Source: Actinomycetes bacterium
GTDB taxonomy: Bacteria; Actinomycetota; Acidimicrobiia; Acidimicrobiales; JAJYXR01
Direction: 5' to 3'
Assembly (NCBI GenBank): GCA_021801795.1
Contig: JAJYXR010000004.1
Location: forward strand, 42,607-106,606
DNA: 64,000 nt
A model generated the notes under the pieces. The model saw only the letters and a list, made by a program, of their open reading frames with translations, was not told the origin of the DNA and ran no database searches. The position numbers and the translations under genes were made by a program. This document shows, one piece after another, positions 10,606-18,505 of this stretch (within the stretch, counting starts at the first letter, position 1; every line of letters starts with the position of its first letter).

Positions 10606-10854
10606 GCCAGCGATGTCCTCGAGCGCTGGGTAGGCCAGCTCACGCTCCGTGTCTTGCCCGGCATTGGCCTGATGCACTACAGCCGTCAGACCCTCGACTC
10701 CGGCCAGCCCATCTTCCCTTGGTAACGTCACCGTCGCATTCCCCTCGAAGAACCAGGACCGGGCACAGCAGACCGGCCGCCACGTGGAGCGCGCGTTCGG
10801 ACCTGAGATGACCCTCGTGAACATGTTACCGGCTCGTAGCCGACCTGCGGTTAT
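10606..10854. other. Gap between flippase and GT4 gene
   Basis: About 250 bp with no independent gene. The GT4 reading frame is open through most of it (to 10824), so it is either an N-terminal extension of that protein or a leader with the GT4 promoter. No hairpin or repeat stood out. Confidence 0.4.
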
Positions 10855-12498
10855 CTACGGTTGGCGTGCCGCCGTCCTGAACCGGTCCCTGTAGTGGACC
10901 CAGGAGAACGCTGCAGCTACGACTGCCACCAGCAGTCCCTGGACCAGCAGGTCGGCTCTCGTGGTGGCCACGAAGGAGCCCCCCGCGCGCACGACGAGGA
11001 CGGCGGCAGCGGCCGTACCGAGGCCGAGCAGCACCACGATCCAGCGCCATCCGACGCCCAGGAGGTAGTTCGTCATCACCACCGTTCCACACAGGCAGAT
11101 CATGGCGCCCACCAGGGTGGCGAAGGACGATGCAGCCGAGGCGAGGTCCCTGCCGAAGACGACCCTGAGCAGCAGGTCCGGAGCTCCGATCGAAACAGCC
11201 AGCAGGATGGCAGCTGGTACAGCGAGGATGAGTACCGTCGCTCCGAGCTGCCGCAGGGCGTGCTGGCCGATGTGCCACCTCAGTGCAGCCTCGGGCAGCA
11301 GGTAGCTGCCGAGCGCGATGCCGCCGAAGACCAGAGCCTTCGAGGCCACCGATATGGCTGCATAGGCACCGGAGTGTGCGGGGTTGTATCGACCGACGAA
11401 GATGAGGTCTACGTTCTGGAGCAATGCCAGCAGCGCCAGGCTGGCCAGCGCGCTCGACACGTCGGTGAGCAACTGGTGCCGGCCCTGGAGGGGCGCGGCC
11501 GCCGGCATGGCCGCTGGCATGGTCGCCGGTATGGCCGCCGGTATGGCCGCCGGTATGGCCGCCGGGATACCTGTCATGGCGGCGGGAACTGCGCCGGGGG
11601 GCGGAGCTGGAGGCCGGTCGGGGGACTGGTGGCTGCGGGTGAGCCAGCGAGCCTGGGTAGCTGCCAGCACCTCGGCTGCCAGGATCCCCCCCGCAGCCCC
11701 GCCCACCCCTAGTCCCGCCGCTGTGAGCCCGATGGTGAGTGTGGTGCGGACACCACCCTCTACCAGCAGGTTTCCCGCGAGCGGCACGTAGGAGCGCCTG
11801 GCCTGGAGGACCCCACGGTCGATCGACAGCAGCAGCCAGACGCCGCCGGCCGTGATCACCTCGACGACACCGGTGCTCGATGGCAGCGACATGGCGTGCG
11901 CGATGGCAGAGCGTGCCAGGAAGGTTCCCAATGCCAGGAGCAGAACGCCGAGGACACCGATCCGGTGAATACGCGAGGTCCAGCGCCGAACGGCCCCCTC
12001 CTGGCCTGCCCCCTGCCAGGATGTCACGCGGCGCACGACACCGACCAGCAGCGCGGAGCCGGGCATCGAGATGATGAGGAACAGGCTGAGCAGCTCGGCC
12101 AGGGCACCGTACTGACGCTCTGTGAGCAGGCGGGCGACCAGCACGGTGACTATCACGTTCGCCCCGTTCGCCACCAGACCCGCTGCCGCCAGCGGGCCCG
12201 CGCGTCTGAGACCCGCTACCACGCTGTTATCGAGACCCGAGGTGTGAGGCGCCCCGGGCGCGCCATGGGTGATGAGGACAACCTCGTTTCCGAGCGCTGG
12301 CCCACCGGCTGTAGGTGCGACGGCCATCGCCTCGAACGCGATCTCCTGATCGGTCGGTGGGACGGGCCAGGAGCGTGCGACCTCCGGCGGATCCTCGGGA
12401 GCCTTCAGCGGGCCGCCAGGGGGTACTTCGGGGTCAGAGGTCCCGACCGAGCCTGCCTGGCCGGCACGGCGCCGCCCTCGATGATGTCGCCATGTCAT
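10855..12498 (-). CDS. MOP-superfamily polysaccharide flippase (Wzx-like)
   Basis: Polytopic membrane protein likely to flip lipid-linked sugars or export polysaccharide units. Of 547 residues, the first 65 or so are a hydrophilic, proline-rich cytosolic tail, followed by about a dozen hydrophobic segments; LVANGANVIVTVLVARLL and the repeated small-residue helices resemble oligosaccharide flippases. The ATG at 12498 overlaps the upstream GT-C stop (ATGA). The central loop, about residues 312-331, is a run of Pro-Ala-Ala-Ile/Met repeats encoded by a 12-bp tandem repeat. An internal start at MAVAPTAGG is also possible. Function is inferred from fold and from neighbours that are all glycan enzymes. 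Confidence 0.8.
   Translation of the reverse strand: MTWRHHRGRRRAGQAGSVGTSDPEVPPGGPLKAPEDPPEVARSWPVPPTDQEIAFEAMAVAPTAGGPALGNEVVLITHGAPGAPHTSGLDNSVVAGLRRAGPLAAAGLVANGANVIVTVLVARLLTERQYGALAELLSLFLIISMPGSALLVGVVRRVTSWQGAGQEGAVRRWTSRIHRIGVLGVLLLALGTFLARSAIAHAMSLPSSTGVVEVITAGGVWLLLSIDRGVLQARRSYVPLAGNLLVEGGVRTTLTIGLTAAGLGVGGAAGGILAAEVLAATQARWLTRSHQSPDRPPAPPPGAVPAAMTGIPAAIPAAIPAAIPATMPAAMPAAAPLQGRHQLLTDVSSALASLALLALLQNVDLIFVGRYNPAHSGAYAAISVASKALVFGGIALGSYLLPEAALRWHIGQHALRQLGATVLILAVPAAILLAVSIGAPDLLLRVVFGRDLASAASSFATLVGAMICLCGTVVMTNYLLGVGWRWIVVLLGLGTAAAAVLVVRAGGSFVATTRADLLVQGLLVAVVAAAFSWVHYRDRFRTAARQP
11504..11563. repeat. 12-bp tandem repeat, five copies, inside flippase gene
   Basis: Unit ggtatggccgcc, the last three copies identical and the first two with one to three changes. 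In frame, it encodes a short Pro-Ala-Ala-Ile/Met run in a loop between membrane segments, so copy-number change would not shift the frame. Confidence 0.9.
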
Positions 12499-13922
12499 CC
12501 GCCCGGAACAGCCTCTGGCAGTGTCGTCACGACGGCGGCCTCTGGGCCACCCAGGGCCGCCGATGCCGGTCCTGGGGGATCGCTGCCGGTGCTCTCTTCC
12601 GAGGCACCCAGCGTGTTCACGGGTGGCAAGCCGCGCCGGAGCCTGAGGTGCCGCCAGAGGGCGTCGATGCCCACCGCTGCGAGGGCCACGACGACCACCT
12701 CCGCCTCGGCCCTGAAGCGGATGTTTCCATAGGTCAGGATCACCGCCGCCGTAACGGTGGCGGGCAGCGCGAGCATGGGGTATACTGCCACCTTGCGCCG
12801 CCTGAGGGCCACTGCCCCGCCAATGGCGAGGACTGCCAGTGGGTAGAACCACCAGAGCCAGGCCATCGACACGGCTATGGGCCAGCCCTCGATGACGTCC
12901 TCGTGGGCCTCCAGCAGGGGGATGTAGAGGTCCCAGGTGCGGCCCACTCGACCGGCGATCACGGCAGGCACCCGGCTCAGGTGGTGCTCTACGTAGGTCT
13001 CTGCCCTGTGCTCCCAGAAGATCTGCTGGACCGACTCGTCGCCCACGGGTTCCTTCACATCGTGGACACATGGAAAGCACCAGGAGGCGAAGAGGGGGCC
13101 GTTGCCATAGGTCGAGTTGTTGTTCGCGGCTGCAAGGGTGATCCCGAGCTGGTCGGATAGGAAGACGGGGTGCCGGAATGCCACCAGGTTCCGTATGGTC
13201 CAGGGTGCGAGCACCACTATGGCGGCTCCGAGGACGAGGGCGACGGCGCGCGCCCGCTCCCGTCTCGCAACGCGGACCCCGGAGCGCCTGAGGCCCCAGG
13301 CGACAGGGAGTGCTATGAGAAAGATGTACAGGAAGGCTTCGGAGCGAGTGAGCGCGCACAGCGCCGAGAGGGCACCCAACGCGAGCAGGCGGCCGGTGCT
13401 CGGATTCCTCCTGGCACGGTAGGCGACGAGCACGCAGAGGGCAGCGAGGCACATGAGCAGGGCTTCAGACATCACCTGGCCGTCGAACACCCACATGCCC
13501 GGGTAGAGGGCGCCGACCACCGCGGCGATGCAGCCTGCTCGAGGCCCCGCCACCTCGCGCGCCAGTGCGGCCACGGCCCATATGGTCGCCACGCCCACCA
13601 GGCACAGGAGCAGCTTCTGGGCACCGAGCCTGTGCAGCCCCAGCAGGTCACCCATGGCCAGGAACACGGTGAAGAGGGGCGGGTGCTGGGCAGAGGGGAT
13701 CTCCACCGCCGGTATGGAGTGGTGGGAGAGCGCCACCGGGTTCACGAACCACTTCCCCTGGAGCAGGTACTTGGCCTGGTAGTGGTAGTAGTAGGAGTCC
13801 CCCTTCCAGGTGTCGTGGTACTTGTCGCCAAAGGCATAGGCCAGGCGCACGCCAAGGCCCACGATGCATGACGAGACGACCACCAGGCGGTATGACCGCT
13901 CTGGAGCCCGCGTCTGGGTCAC
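12495..13922 (-). CDS. GT-C family membrane glycosyltransferase (PMT/ArnT-like, GT39/83 type)
   Basis: Membrane enzyme expected to transfer a sugar from a polyprenyl-phosphate donor on the outer face. The 475-residue protein has an N-terminal membrane helix, then a first extracellular loop with acidic residues (D37, D42 in KGDSYYYH), the usual site of the GT-C catalytic acid, followed by about ten hydrophobic segments and a soluble, proline-rich tail. The GTG start overlaps the stop of the upstream FAD oxidoreductase (GTGA), and its own stop overlaps the flippase start, so the three are translationally coupled. Mannose or arabinose transfer is plausible; the specificity is not visible. Confidence 0.85.
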   Translation of the reverse strand: MTQTRAPERSYRLVVVSSCIVGLGVRLAYAFGDKYHDTWKGDSYYYHYQAKYLLQGKWFVNPVALSHHSIPAVEIPSAQHPPLFTVFLAMGDLLGLHRLGAQKLLLCLVGVATIWAVAALAREVAGPRAGCIAAVVGALYPGMWVFDGQVMSEALLMCLAALCVLVAYRARRNPSTGRLLALGALSALCALTRSEAFLYIFLIALPVAWGLRRSGVRVARRERARAVALVLGAAIVVLAPWTIRNLVAFRHPVFLSDQLGITLAAANNNSTYGNGPLFASWCFPCVHDVKEPVGDESVQQIFWEHRAETYVEHHLSRVPAVIAGRVGRTWDLYIPLLEAHEDVIEGWPIAVSMAWLWWFYPLAVLAIGGAVALRRRKVAVYPMLALPATVTAAVILTYGNIRFRAEAEVVVVALAAVGIDALWRHLRLRRGLPPVNTLGASEESTGSDPPGPASAALGGPEAAVVTTLPEAVPGG

Positions 13923-15439
13923 TGGGTGCTTCGGCGCGCCACCACAGGCGCCGCGCGCCCCGTCCCGCCAGAGGCCGAGGGACGGCTCCCGCCCGAGGCC
14001 GTGGGCCGGTTCAGCTCCTCGTGGTACTCGGCCTCCACGTTCACCGACCAGACGTCGTGGTGGGTACCGTCGAGGATGTTCTCCACCGTGAGCATCGCCG
14101 TGTACATCGAGTGGTCCTGGTTGTTGTACCGGTGCATACCGTTGCGGCCGACCGGGTAGACGTTCGGGACCGCCTCTGCCAGCCAGGTCCGGATCGTCTC
14201 GACTGCTGCGTGGTACAGGTCGTCGTACACGGGATAGGCCTTCGGCATGCGGACCACATAGCCGCAGTCCACGTCGGAGGCGTCCACGAGGCCGATCTCC
14301 ACCAGCTCCTTCGTAGCGAGCGTCACCAGATCCTCGTCGGACATGCTCCACAGGTCGTCTCCCTCGAAGACGAAATACTCCATGCCCAGGCAGGTCCTCC
14401 CGTCCTTCACCAGGTACGGCGACCAGGAGCCGAAGTTCTGTATGCGTCCTACCCGCACTCCTGGATAGTGGACGTAGATCCAGTTGTCCGGAAAACCTCG
14501 CTCTGCCGGGATGACCAGCGCCACCGTGAGGAAGTCCCGGTAGTGGAGGTTCCTCGCTGCGTCCCGGACGGCTTGGGGAGCCGGCGGGTCCATGCACTCC
14601 ACGAGGGCAGACAGTGGCATGGAGGAGATCACGTGTGACACGCCGAGGCGGTCGCGGCCGGCGGCAGACTCGAGCACTAGAGCGGTGGCACCCGCATTGG
14701 AGCGCTCCACCGCCACCACGCTGGTGGACATCCTCACGTCCACCCCGTCTCTCACCACCAGGTCGCGGCAGCGCTCCCACATCATTCCAGGTCCGTACTT
14801 CGGGTACTGGAACTCCTCGATGAGGCTCGTGACCTCGGTCTGGTTCCGTCTCGGCAGGAGGGCATTCCATATCGCCTTGCCGAGGGATAGGTTCTTGATC
14901 CGCTGGGCTGCCCAGTCTGCCTTGATCTCGGTGGCTGGCACCCCCCATACCTTCTCGGTGTAGGTCTTGAAGAATGTCCTGTAGAGCCGCCATCCGAAGC
15001 GAGCAGCCGTCCAGCCTTCGAAGGAATCCTGGTCCTTCGGTGGACGGACCCGCGCCCAGAGGTATGACAGGACGCACAGGGTAGCCTCGACCACGCCCAG
15101 GTTCGCCAGCGCATTGAAGGCTCTCAGGGGGTAGTCGTAGAACCGGCCGTTGTAGTAGATCCTGCTCATGCGCGGCCGCAGAAGGAAGTCCTCGTCAGGG
15201 AGGATCTCGTGCCAGAAGGCCTCCACCGGTGGGACCTTGGTGAAGAACCGGTGGCCACCGATGTCGAAGCGCCATCCGTCGCGCTCGACGCTGCGGCTGA
15301 TCCCACCCACCACGCTGTCGGACTCGAGGACCGTGGCAGGGGCGCCCGCCTGTGCGAGCCGGTAGGCGGCGGTGAGGCCAGCAGGACCTGCCCCTATGAC
15401 AGCAACGGTCCCGCCTGGCTCACGCTTCTCGTCGTCCAT
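13919..15439 (-). CDS. FAD-dependent oxidoreductase/amine-oxidase-like (UDP-galactopyranose mutase-like fold)
   Basis: Flavoprotein of 506 residues with the dinucleotide signature GAGPAG at 16-21, an adjacent ESDSVVGGISRS segment and the GGHRFF motif seen in protoporphyrinogen oxidase, phytoene desaturase and UDP-galactopyranose mutase relatives. The C-terminal GRNGMHRYNNQDHSM region resembles the FAD-closing segment of the mutase-like group. ATG 15439 is preceded by GGAGAGGGG. Its overlap with a GT-C glycosyltransferase and flippase suggests it acts on a nucleotide-sugar or polyprenyl-linked intermediate of the same glycan; that is inference. It is not long enough or specific enough to call a true Glf. 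Confidence 0.8.
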   Translation of the reverse strand: MDDEKREPGGTVAVIGAGPAGLTAAYRLAQAGAPATVLESDSVVGGISRSVERDGWRFDIGGHRFFTKVPPVEAFWHEILPDEDFLLRPRMSRIYYNGRFYDYPLRAFNALANLGVVEATLCVLSYLWARVRPPKDQDSFEGWTAARFGWRLYRTFFKTYTEKVWGVPATEIKADWAAQRIKNLSLGKAIWNALLPRRNQTEVTSLIEEFQYPKYGPGMMWERCRDLVVRDGVDVRMSTSVVAVERSNAGATALVLESAAGRDRLGVSHVISSMPLSALVECMDPPAPQAVRDAARNLHYRDFLTVALVIPAERGFPDNWIYVHYPGVRVGRIQNFGSWSPYLVKDGRTCLGMEYFVFEGDDLWSMSDEDLVTLATKELVEIGLVDASDVDCGYVVRMPKAYPVYDDLYHAAVETIRTWLAEAVPNVYPVGRNGMHRYNNQDHSMYTAMLTVENILDGTHHDVWSVNVEAEYHEELNRPTASGGSRPSASGGTGRAAPVVARRSTQ

Positions 15440-15618
15440 TCCCCTCTCCTCCGGGCGCTCTGGTGGAGCATGCCCACTCTGTCTGGCACAGGCCCGGGGC
15501 ACGATGCAGCCGGTAACCCCTTACGGCTGGATCGACCGAACCGGTGCGTACCGGCGACGCACATCCCCTGTCAGCCCCGCCATGGACGGGACACCAGGCA
15601 GATTACAGCCTCGGCGGT

Positions 15619-16752
15619 TCAGGGAACAGTGATGTTCAAGAAGGCGAGCAGTGCGTAGCCGACCATCGCTGCGGTGAGCAGCACGATCACGGGAACCTCT
15701 ACCCTTCGAGAACGGGACATGGCCGCCCCGGCCAGCACGAGCGGGAAGGCCGACAGGGAGTAGCGCTCGAAGGAGTCCATGTTCGGCGCCGTGGCCGCTA
15801 TGGCGAGCACAGCCGCAGCGAATGCCCCGTAGGCTGCCGGCCAGGTCCGGAATGCCACCACCAGGAGGACGAGCATCACGATGGCCCAGGGCAGGTGGAG
15901 GGCGCTGCCGATGTGGCGGTGGTGGATCAGGTAGGAAGCATCGTGGGCGAGAGTGGATATCGGGTCGGCGAAGCCACCGCGATGGCGGCTCTCGGTCTGT
16001 ATGCGAAGTGGGGTGAGGAACCCACCGTAACGCCATGCGACATACCCGAGGAAGGCAGCCGTCCCGGCCACAGGCGCCACCACGGCAGCCAGGCGACCTG
16101 CCAGCTCGCCCCGCGATGCAACCCTTAGCCCGCGCAGCGCCTCGATCAGGGCAGGCAGTCCGAGCACTATGCCGAGCGGCCGCGTCAGACCCGCCAGGAA
16201 GCCGAGGAGCGCTGCGATCCACCAACGGCGCGACCTGAGGGCCAGGAAGGTCCCTACCGTGAAGACGAGCAGAGTCGCCTCCGCATAACCCATGACGTAG
16301 GTGTAGGCAGCAGGGGCGACGGCGAAGATCCAGACCGCAGTGCGGGCTAGTCCCTCCTCGCCGGTCTCGCGCTTGACGAGAAGAGCAAGCAGCGAGAGAC
16401 CTAGAAGGGCAGAGACGTTGGCCACCACGAGGAGCCCAGTCCCGGCATCTACCCCCGGAAGCACAGACACCAGGTGCGCCAGCAGCGGCACCAGAGGGAA
16501 GAAGCGGAGGGAGGAGTGACCGGCTCCCGCGTAGCCGACACGCGCTATCGAGGCGTACCAGCCGGCGTCCCAGCCGAGAAGCCCCTCGTGGACGCGCGCC
16601 AGGGTCGCCGGGGAGGGATGGGTCTTCAGCGCGATCTCGTGCGCTAGAGCCAGTGCTCCGAGCACGACGCCTCTGGCCACCAGCCATGGCCAGGCGGCGA
16701 CGGCCAGTCCCCATCGCAGGTCCCGCACTCGAGCAGACCATGGCGCGCCCAA
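15619..16752 (-). CDS. PIG-V-like polyprenyl-phosphate mannosyltransferase
   Basis: Multi-span membrane protein of 377 residues related to the GPI mannosyltransferase II (PIG-V) family, bacterial members of which are GT-C enzymes that add mannose to lipid-linked or protein acceptors. The hallmark WDAGWY at 61-66 after the first membrane helix is present (Asp62 being the likely catalytic acid), followed by FFPLVPLLA. It begins at TTG 16752, 4 bp after the upstream GT-C stop; an internal GTG at the VRDLRWG segment is an alternative start. Followed by 179 bp without a gene before the FAD oxidoreductase. Confidence 0.82.
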   Translation of the reverse strand: MGAPWSARVRDLRWGLAVAAWPWLVARGVVLGALALAHEIALKTHPSPATLARVHEGLLGWDAGWYASIARVGYAGAGHSSLRFFPLVPLLAHLVSVLPGVDAGTGLLVVANVSALLGLSLLALLVKRETGEEGLARTAVWIFAVAPAAYTYVMGYAEATLLVFTVGTFLALRSRRWWIAALLGFLAGLTRPLGIVLGLPALIEALRGLRVASRGELAGRLAAVVAPVAGTAAFLGYVAWRYGGFLTPLRIQTESRHRGGFADPISTLAHDASYLIHHRHIGSALHLPWAIVMLVLLVVAFRTWPAAYGAFAAAVLAIAATAPNMDSFERYSLSAFPLVLAGAAMSRSRRVEVPVIVLLTAAMVGYALLAFLNITVP

Positions 16753-16756
16753 GCCC

Positions 16757-18298
16757 TTAGCTCCTGCCGGTAGAGGCTGGTGCGTACCTGTCGAGGTTCA
16801 TCGGCTCGTACTCGGGCCCGAGCCCGAAGAGCGACTGGCCACCATAATGGGGGTCTGCCGAGAGGTCCTGCTGGATCTGCTGGCACTTGCTGGCATATCC
16901 GAGGTACCCCGGTGCCCAGACCAGCCATATCTGATGGGTACTACCGGCCATGGCCTCCAGCTCGTGTGCGAAGGCAGCGGGGCTGGCCTCCTGGATCGCA
17001 CGGTCGTAGTTGATCCAGTTGACGAAGGCCGGACCGGTACCCCGCGGGAAGGTGATCTGCCTGTAGCGACCCGGGGGCAGCAGCCGGTTCACAGCCGGTC
17101 CCAGCTGGTCCGGGCAGTAACCCACCACATCTCCAGGTCGGCCCAGCTTCGCCATGGCGGCAGCGACCTGGCCTGCCTGGGTCCGGTTGGTCGTCACGTT
17201 GGGTACGCTCGCGACCAACCCTGCTACCACTGCCAGGGCGAGCACCCCGGCACGTATGCGCCGGTCCTCGAGGGTGAGCAGTCCCAGCGCGACCAGCAGG
17301 ACTATCGGCAGGAAGACCACCGAGGCATATCGCACCGAGAAGGCACTGTCGCTCAGGTAGCCGCCTACGAGGGCCACGACGAGGGTCCCGATGCTCACTA
17401 TGGCCAGTGGGCGGGCAACGGGTCTCGTCGCCAGATCGAGCTCGATGTGCCGCCGGTCCCGCGCCACACCGAAGAGCGCCAGTCCACCGAGCCCGAAGTA
17501 CACGAGCGCGAGCGTCCGACCCGCGACGCTCTTACCACCTGCGAAGGAGGTAATGACGTGTATCAGGGCAGTGGCGTCGGCAGGAACTGCCCAGGGCGTG
17601 CCCGTGTGATGTGCTTGGTATATGAAGATGGGCAGCCAGGGCACGAAGGCGATCCCACCCACCACCATTGCACCCGCGCACATGAGAGCGGCCCGCCGCT
17701 TCTCGCCGGTGGCCATCCGTGCCTGACCGAGGAGCCACAGCCCCGTCACGCCGGTGAGGTACAGCGCCCAGTACTGGGTGTAGAGCAGAGCGGCGCAGCA
17801 GGCGGCCACGGCGACCAGATTCCACGCCCGCGGCCTGGCCAGGGCACTGTCGAGCGCGAGGTATCCGAGTCCGGTGAGCAATGCGACCAGGGCGTACATG
17901 CGTGCCTCTGTGTCGTAGTAGGTGGCGAAAGGCGAGGTGGCCAGTAGCAGCACCGTCGCCCAGGCCACATAGCGTCCGCCCAGCCGGTTCGCCACGGCCC
18001 AGCCCACCGGGAGCGTGAGCACCCCGCATACCCCCGCGAGCGACCGCACGGCCAGGTCCGAGGTGCCGAAGATGTCCATCCAGTAGTGCAGGAGGACGTA
18101 GTACAGAGGCGGCGCGCCGTCCCGCTTCAGCGCCGCGGGGATATGGGAGACGCCGAGACGCGCGATGTCCACCGTCAGTGCCTCGTCGAGCCACAGATCG
18201 GACTTCGTCCAGAACTTGAGAACGATCCCCACCGCGATCACCAGCGCTACCGCGATGCGAGGAAGATAGCGCCTCCATCCAGTGTCGGCTGGCTGCAT
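16757..18298 (-). CDS. GT-C family membrane glycosyltransferase (GT39-like, PMT_2 domain)
   Basis: A second GT39-like membrane enzyme of 513 residues. After the first helix it carries DLWLDEA with adjacent acidic residues D38 and E39, the usual GT-C catalytic loop signature, then roughly ten hydrophobic segments and a soluble C-terminal domain of about 130 residues. ATG 18298 is chosen over an upstream TTG (18328) because it is the stronger codon, though no clear SD is seen. Forms a pair with the PIG-V-like gene 4 bp downstream. Divergent from the ABC importer. Confidence 0.83.
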   Translation of the reverse strand: MQPADTGWRRYLPRIAVALVIAVGIVLKFWTKSDLWLDEALTVDIARLGVSHIPAALKRDGAPPLYYVLLHYWMDIFGTSDLAVRSLAGVCGVLTLPVGWAVANRLGGRYVAWATVLLLATSPFATYYDTEARMYALVALLTGLGYLALDSALARPRAWNLVAVAACCAALLYTQYWALYLTGVTGLWLLGQARMATGEKRRAALMCAGAMVVGGIAFVPWLPIFIYQAHHTGTPWAVPADATALIHVITSFAGGKSVAGRTLALVYFGLGGLALFGVARDRRHIELDLATRPVARPLAIVSIGTLVVALVGGYLSDSAFSVRYASVVFLPIVLLVALGLLTLEDRRIRAGVLALAVVAGLVASVPNVTTNRTQAGQVAAAMAKLGRPGDVVGYCPDQLGPAVNRLLPPGRYRQITFPRGTGPAFVNWINYDRAIQEASPAAFAHELEAMAGSTHQIWLVWAPGYLGYASKCQQIQQDLSADPHYGGQSLFGLGPEYEPMNLDRYAPASTGRS

Positions 18299-18331
18299 GC
18301 GGGAATAGTACCGAAACCGGCCCGGCAACCC

Positions 18332-18370
18332 GCGCCAGCCGCGCCAGCCCGCGCCAGCCCGCGCCAGCCC
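18332..18370. repeat. 10-bp GC-rich tandem repeat upstream of ABC importer
   Basis: Three exact copies of gcgccagccc (18341-18370) preceded by one 9-bp partial copy, followed by related gagcccgccc. It lies in the 207-bp divergent gap between the GT-C gene and the importer, where promoters for both should be. Confidence 0.85.
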
Positions 18371-18505
18371 GAGCCCGCCCGAGCCACTCAGGGTGAAGTT
18401 GCCGTCCCAGCCGGTGCGCGAACGTCTAGCATGAGCGCCCAGGAGCAGCCTGCTGGGGGGCGGTTGGCTCTCCAGGTCTGTCAGGTGCTACCAGGGGAGG
18501 ACGAG

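Noticed and set aside
9664..10725. Long plus-strand ORF opposite the GT4 gene
   Set aside because: High-GC shadow frame with no domain; the minus-strand GT4 protein has clear motifs.
12499..13452. N-terminal extension of the flippase
   Set aside because: Overlaps the GT-C gene in another frame and has no membrane-protein character; ATG 12498 fits coupling.
14080..15077. N-terminal extension of the GT-C gene at 12495
   Set aside because: The frame stays open upstream but overlaps the whole FAD oxidoreductase gene; GTG 13922 with GTGA overlap is the sensible start.
16847..17947. Plus-strand ORF of 366 residues
   Set aside because: Antisense to GT-C membrane gene; composition is that of a reverse-complement shadow.
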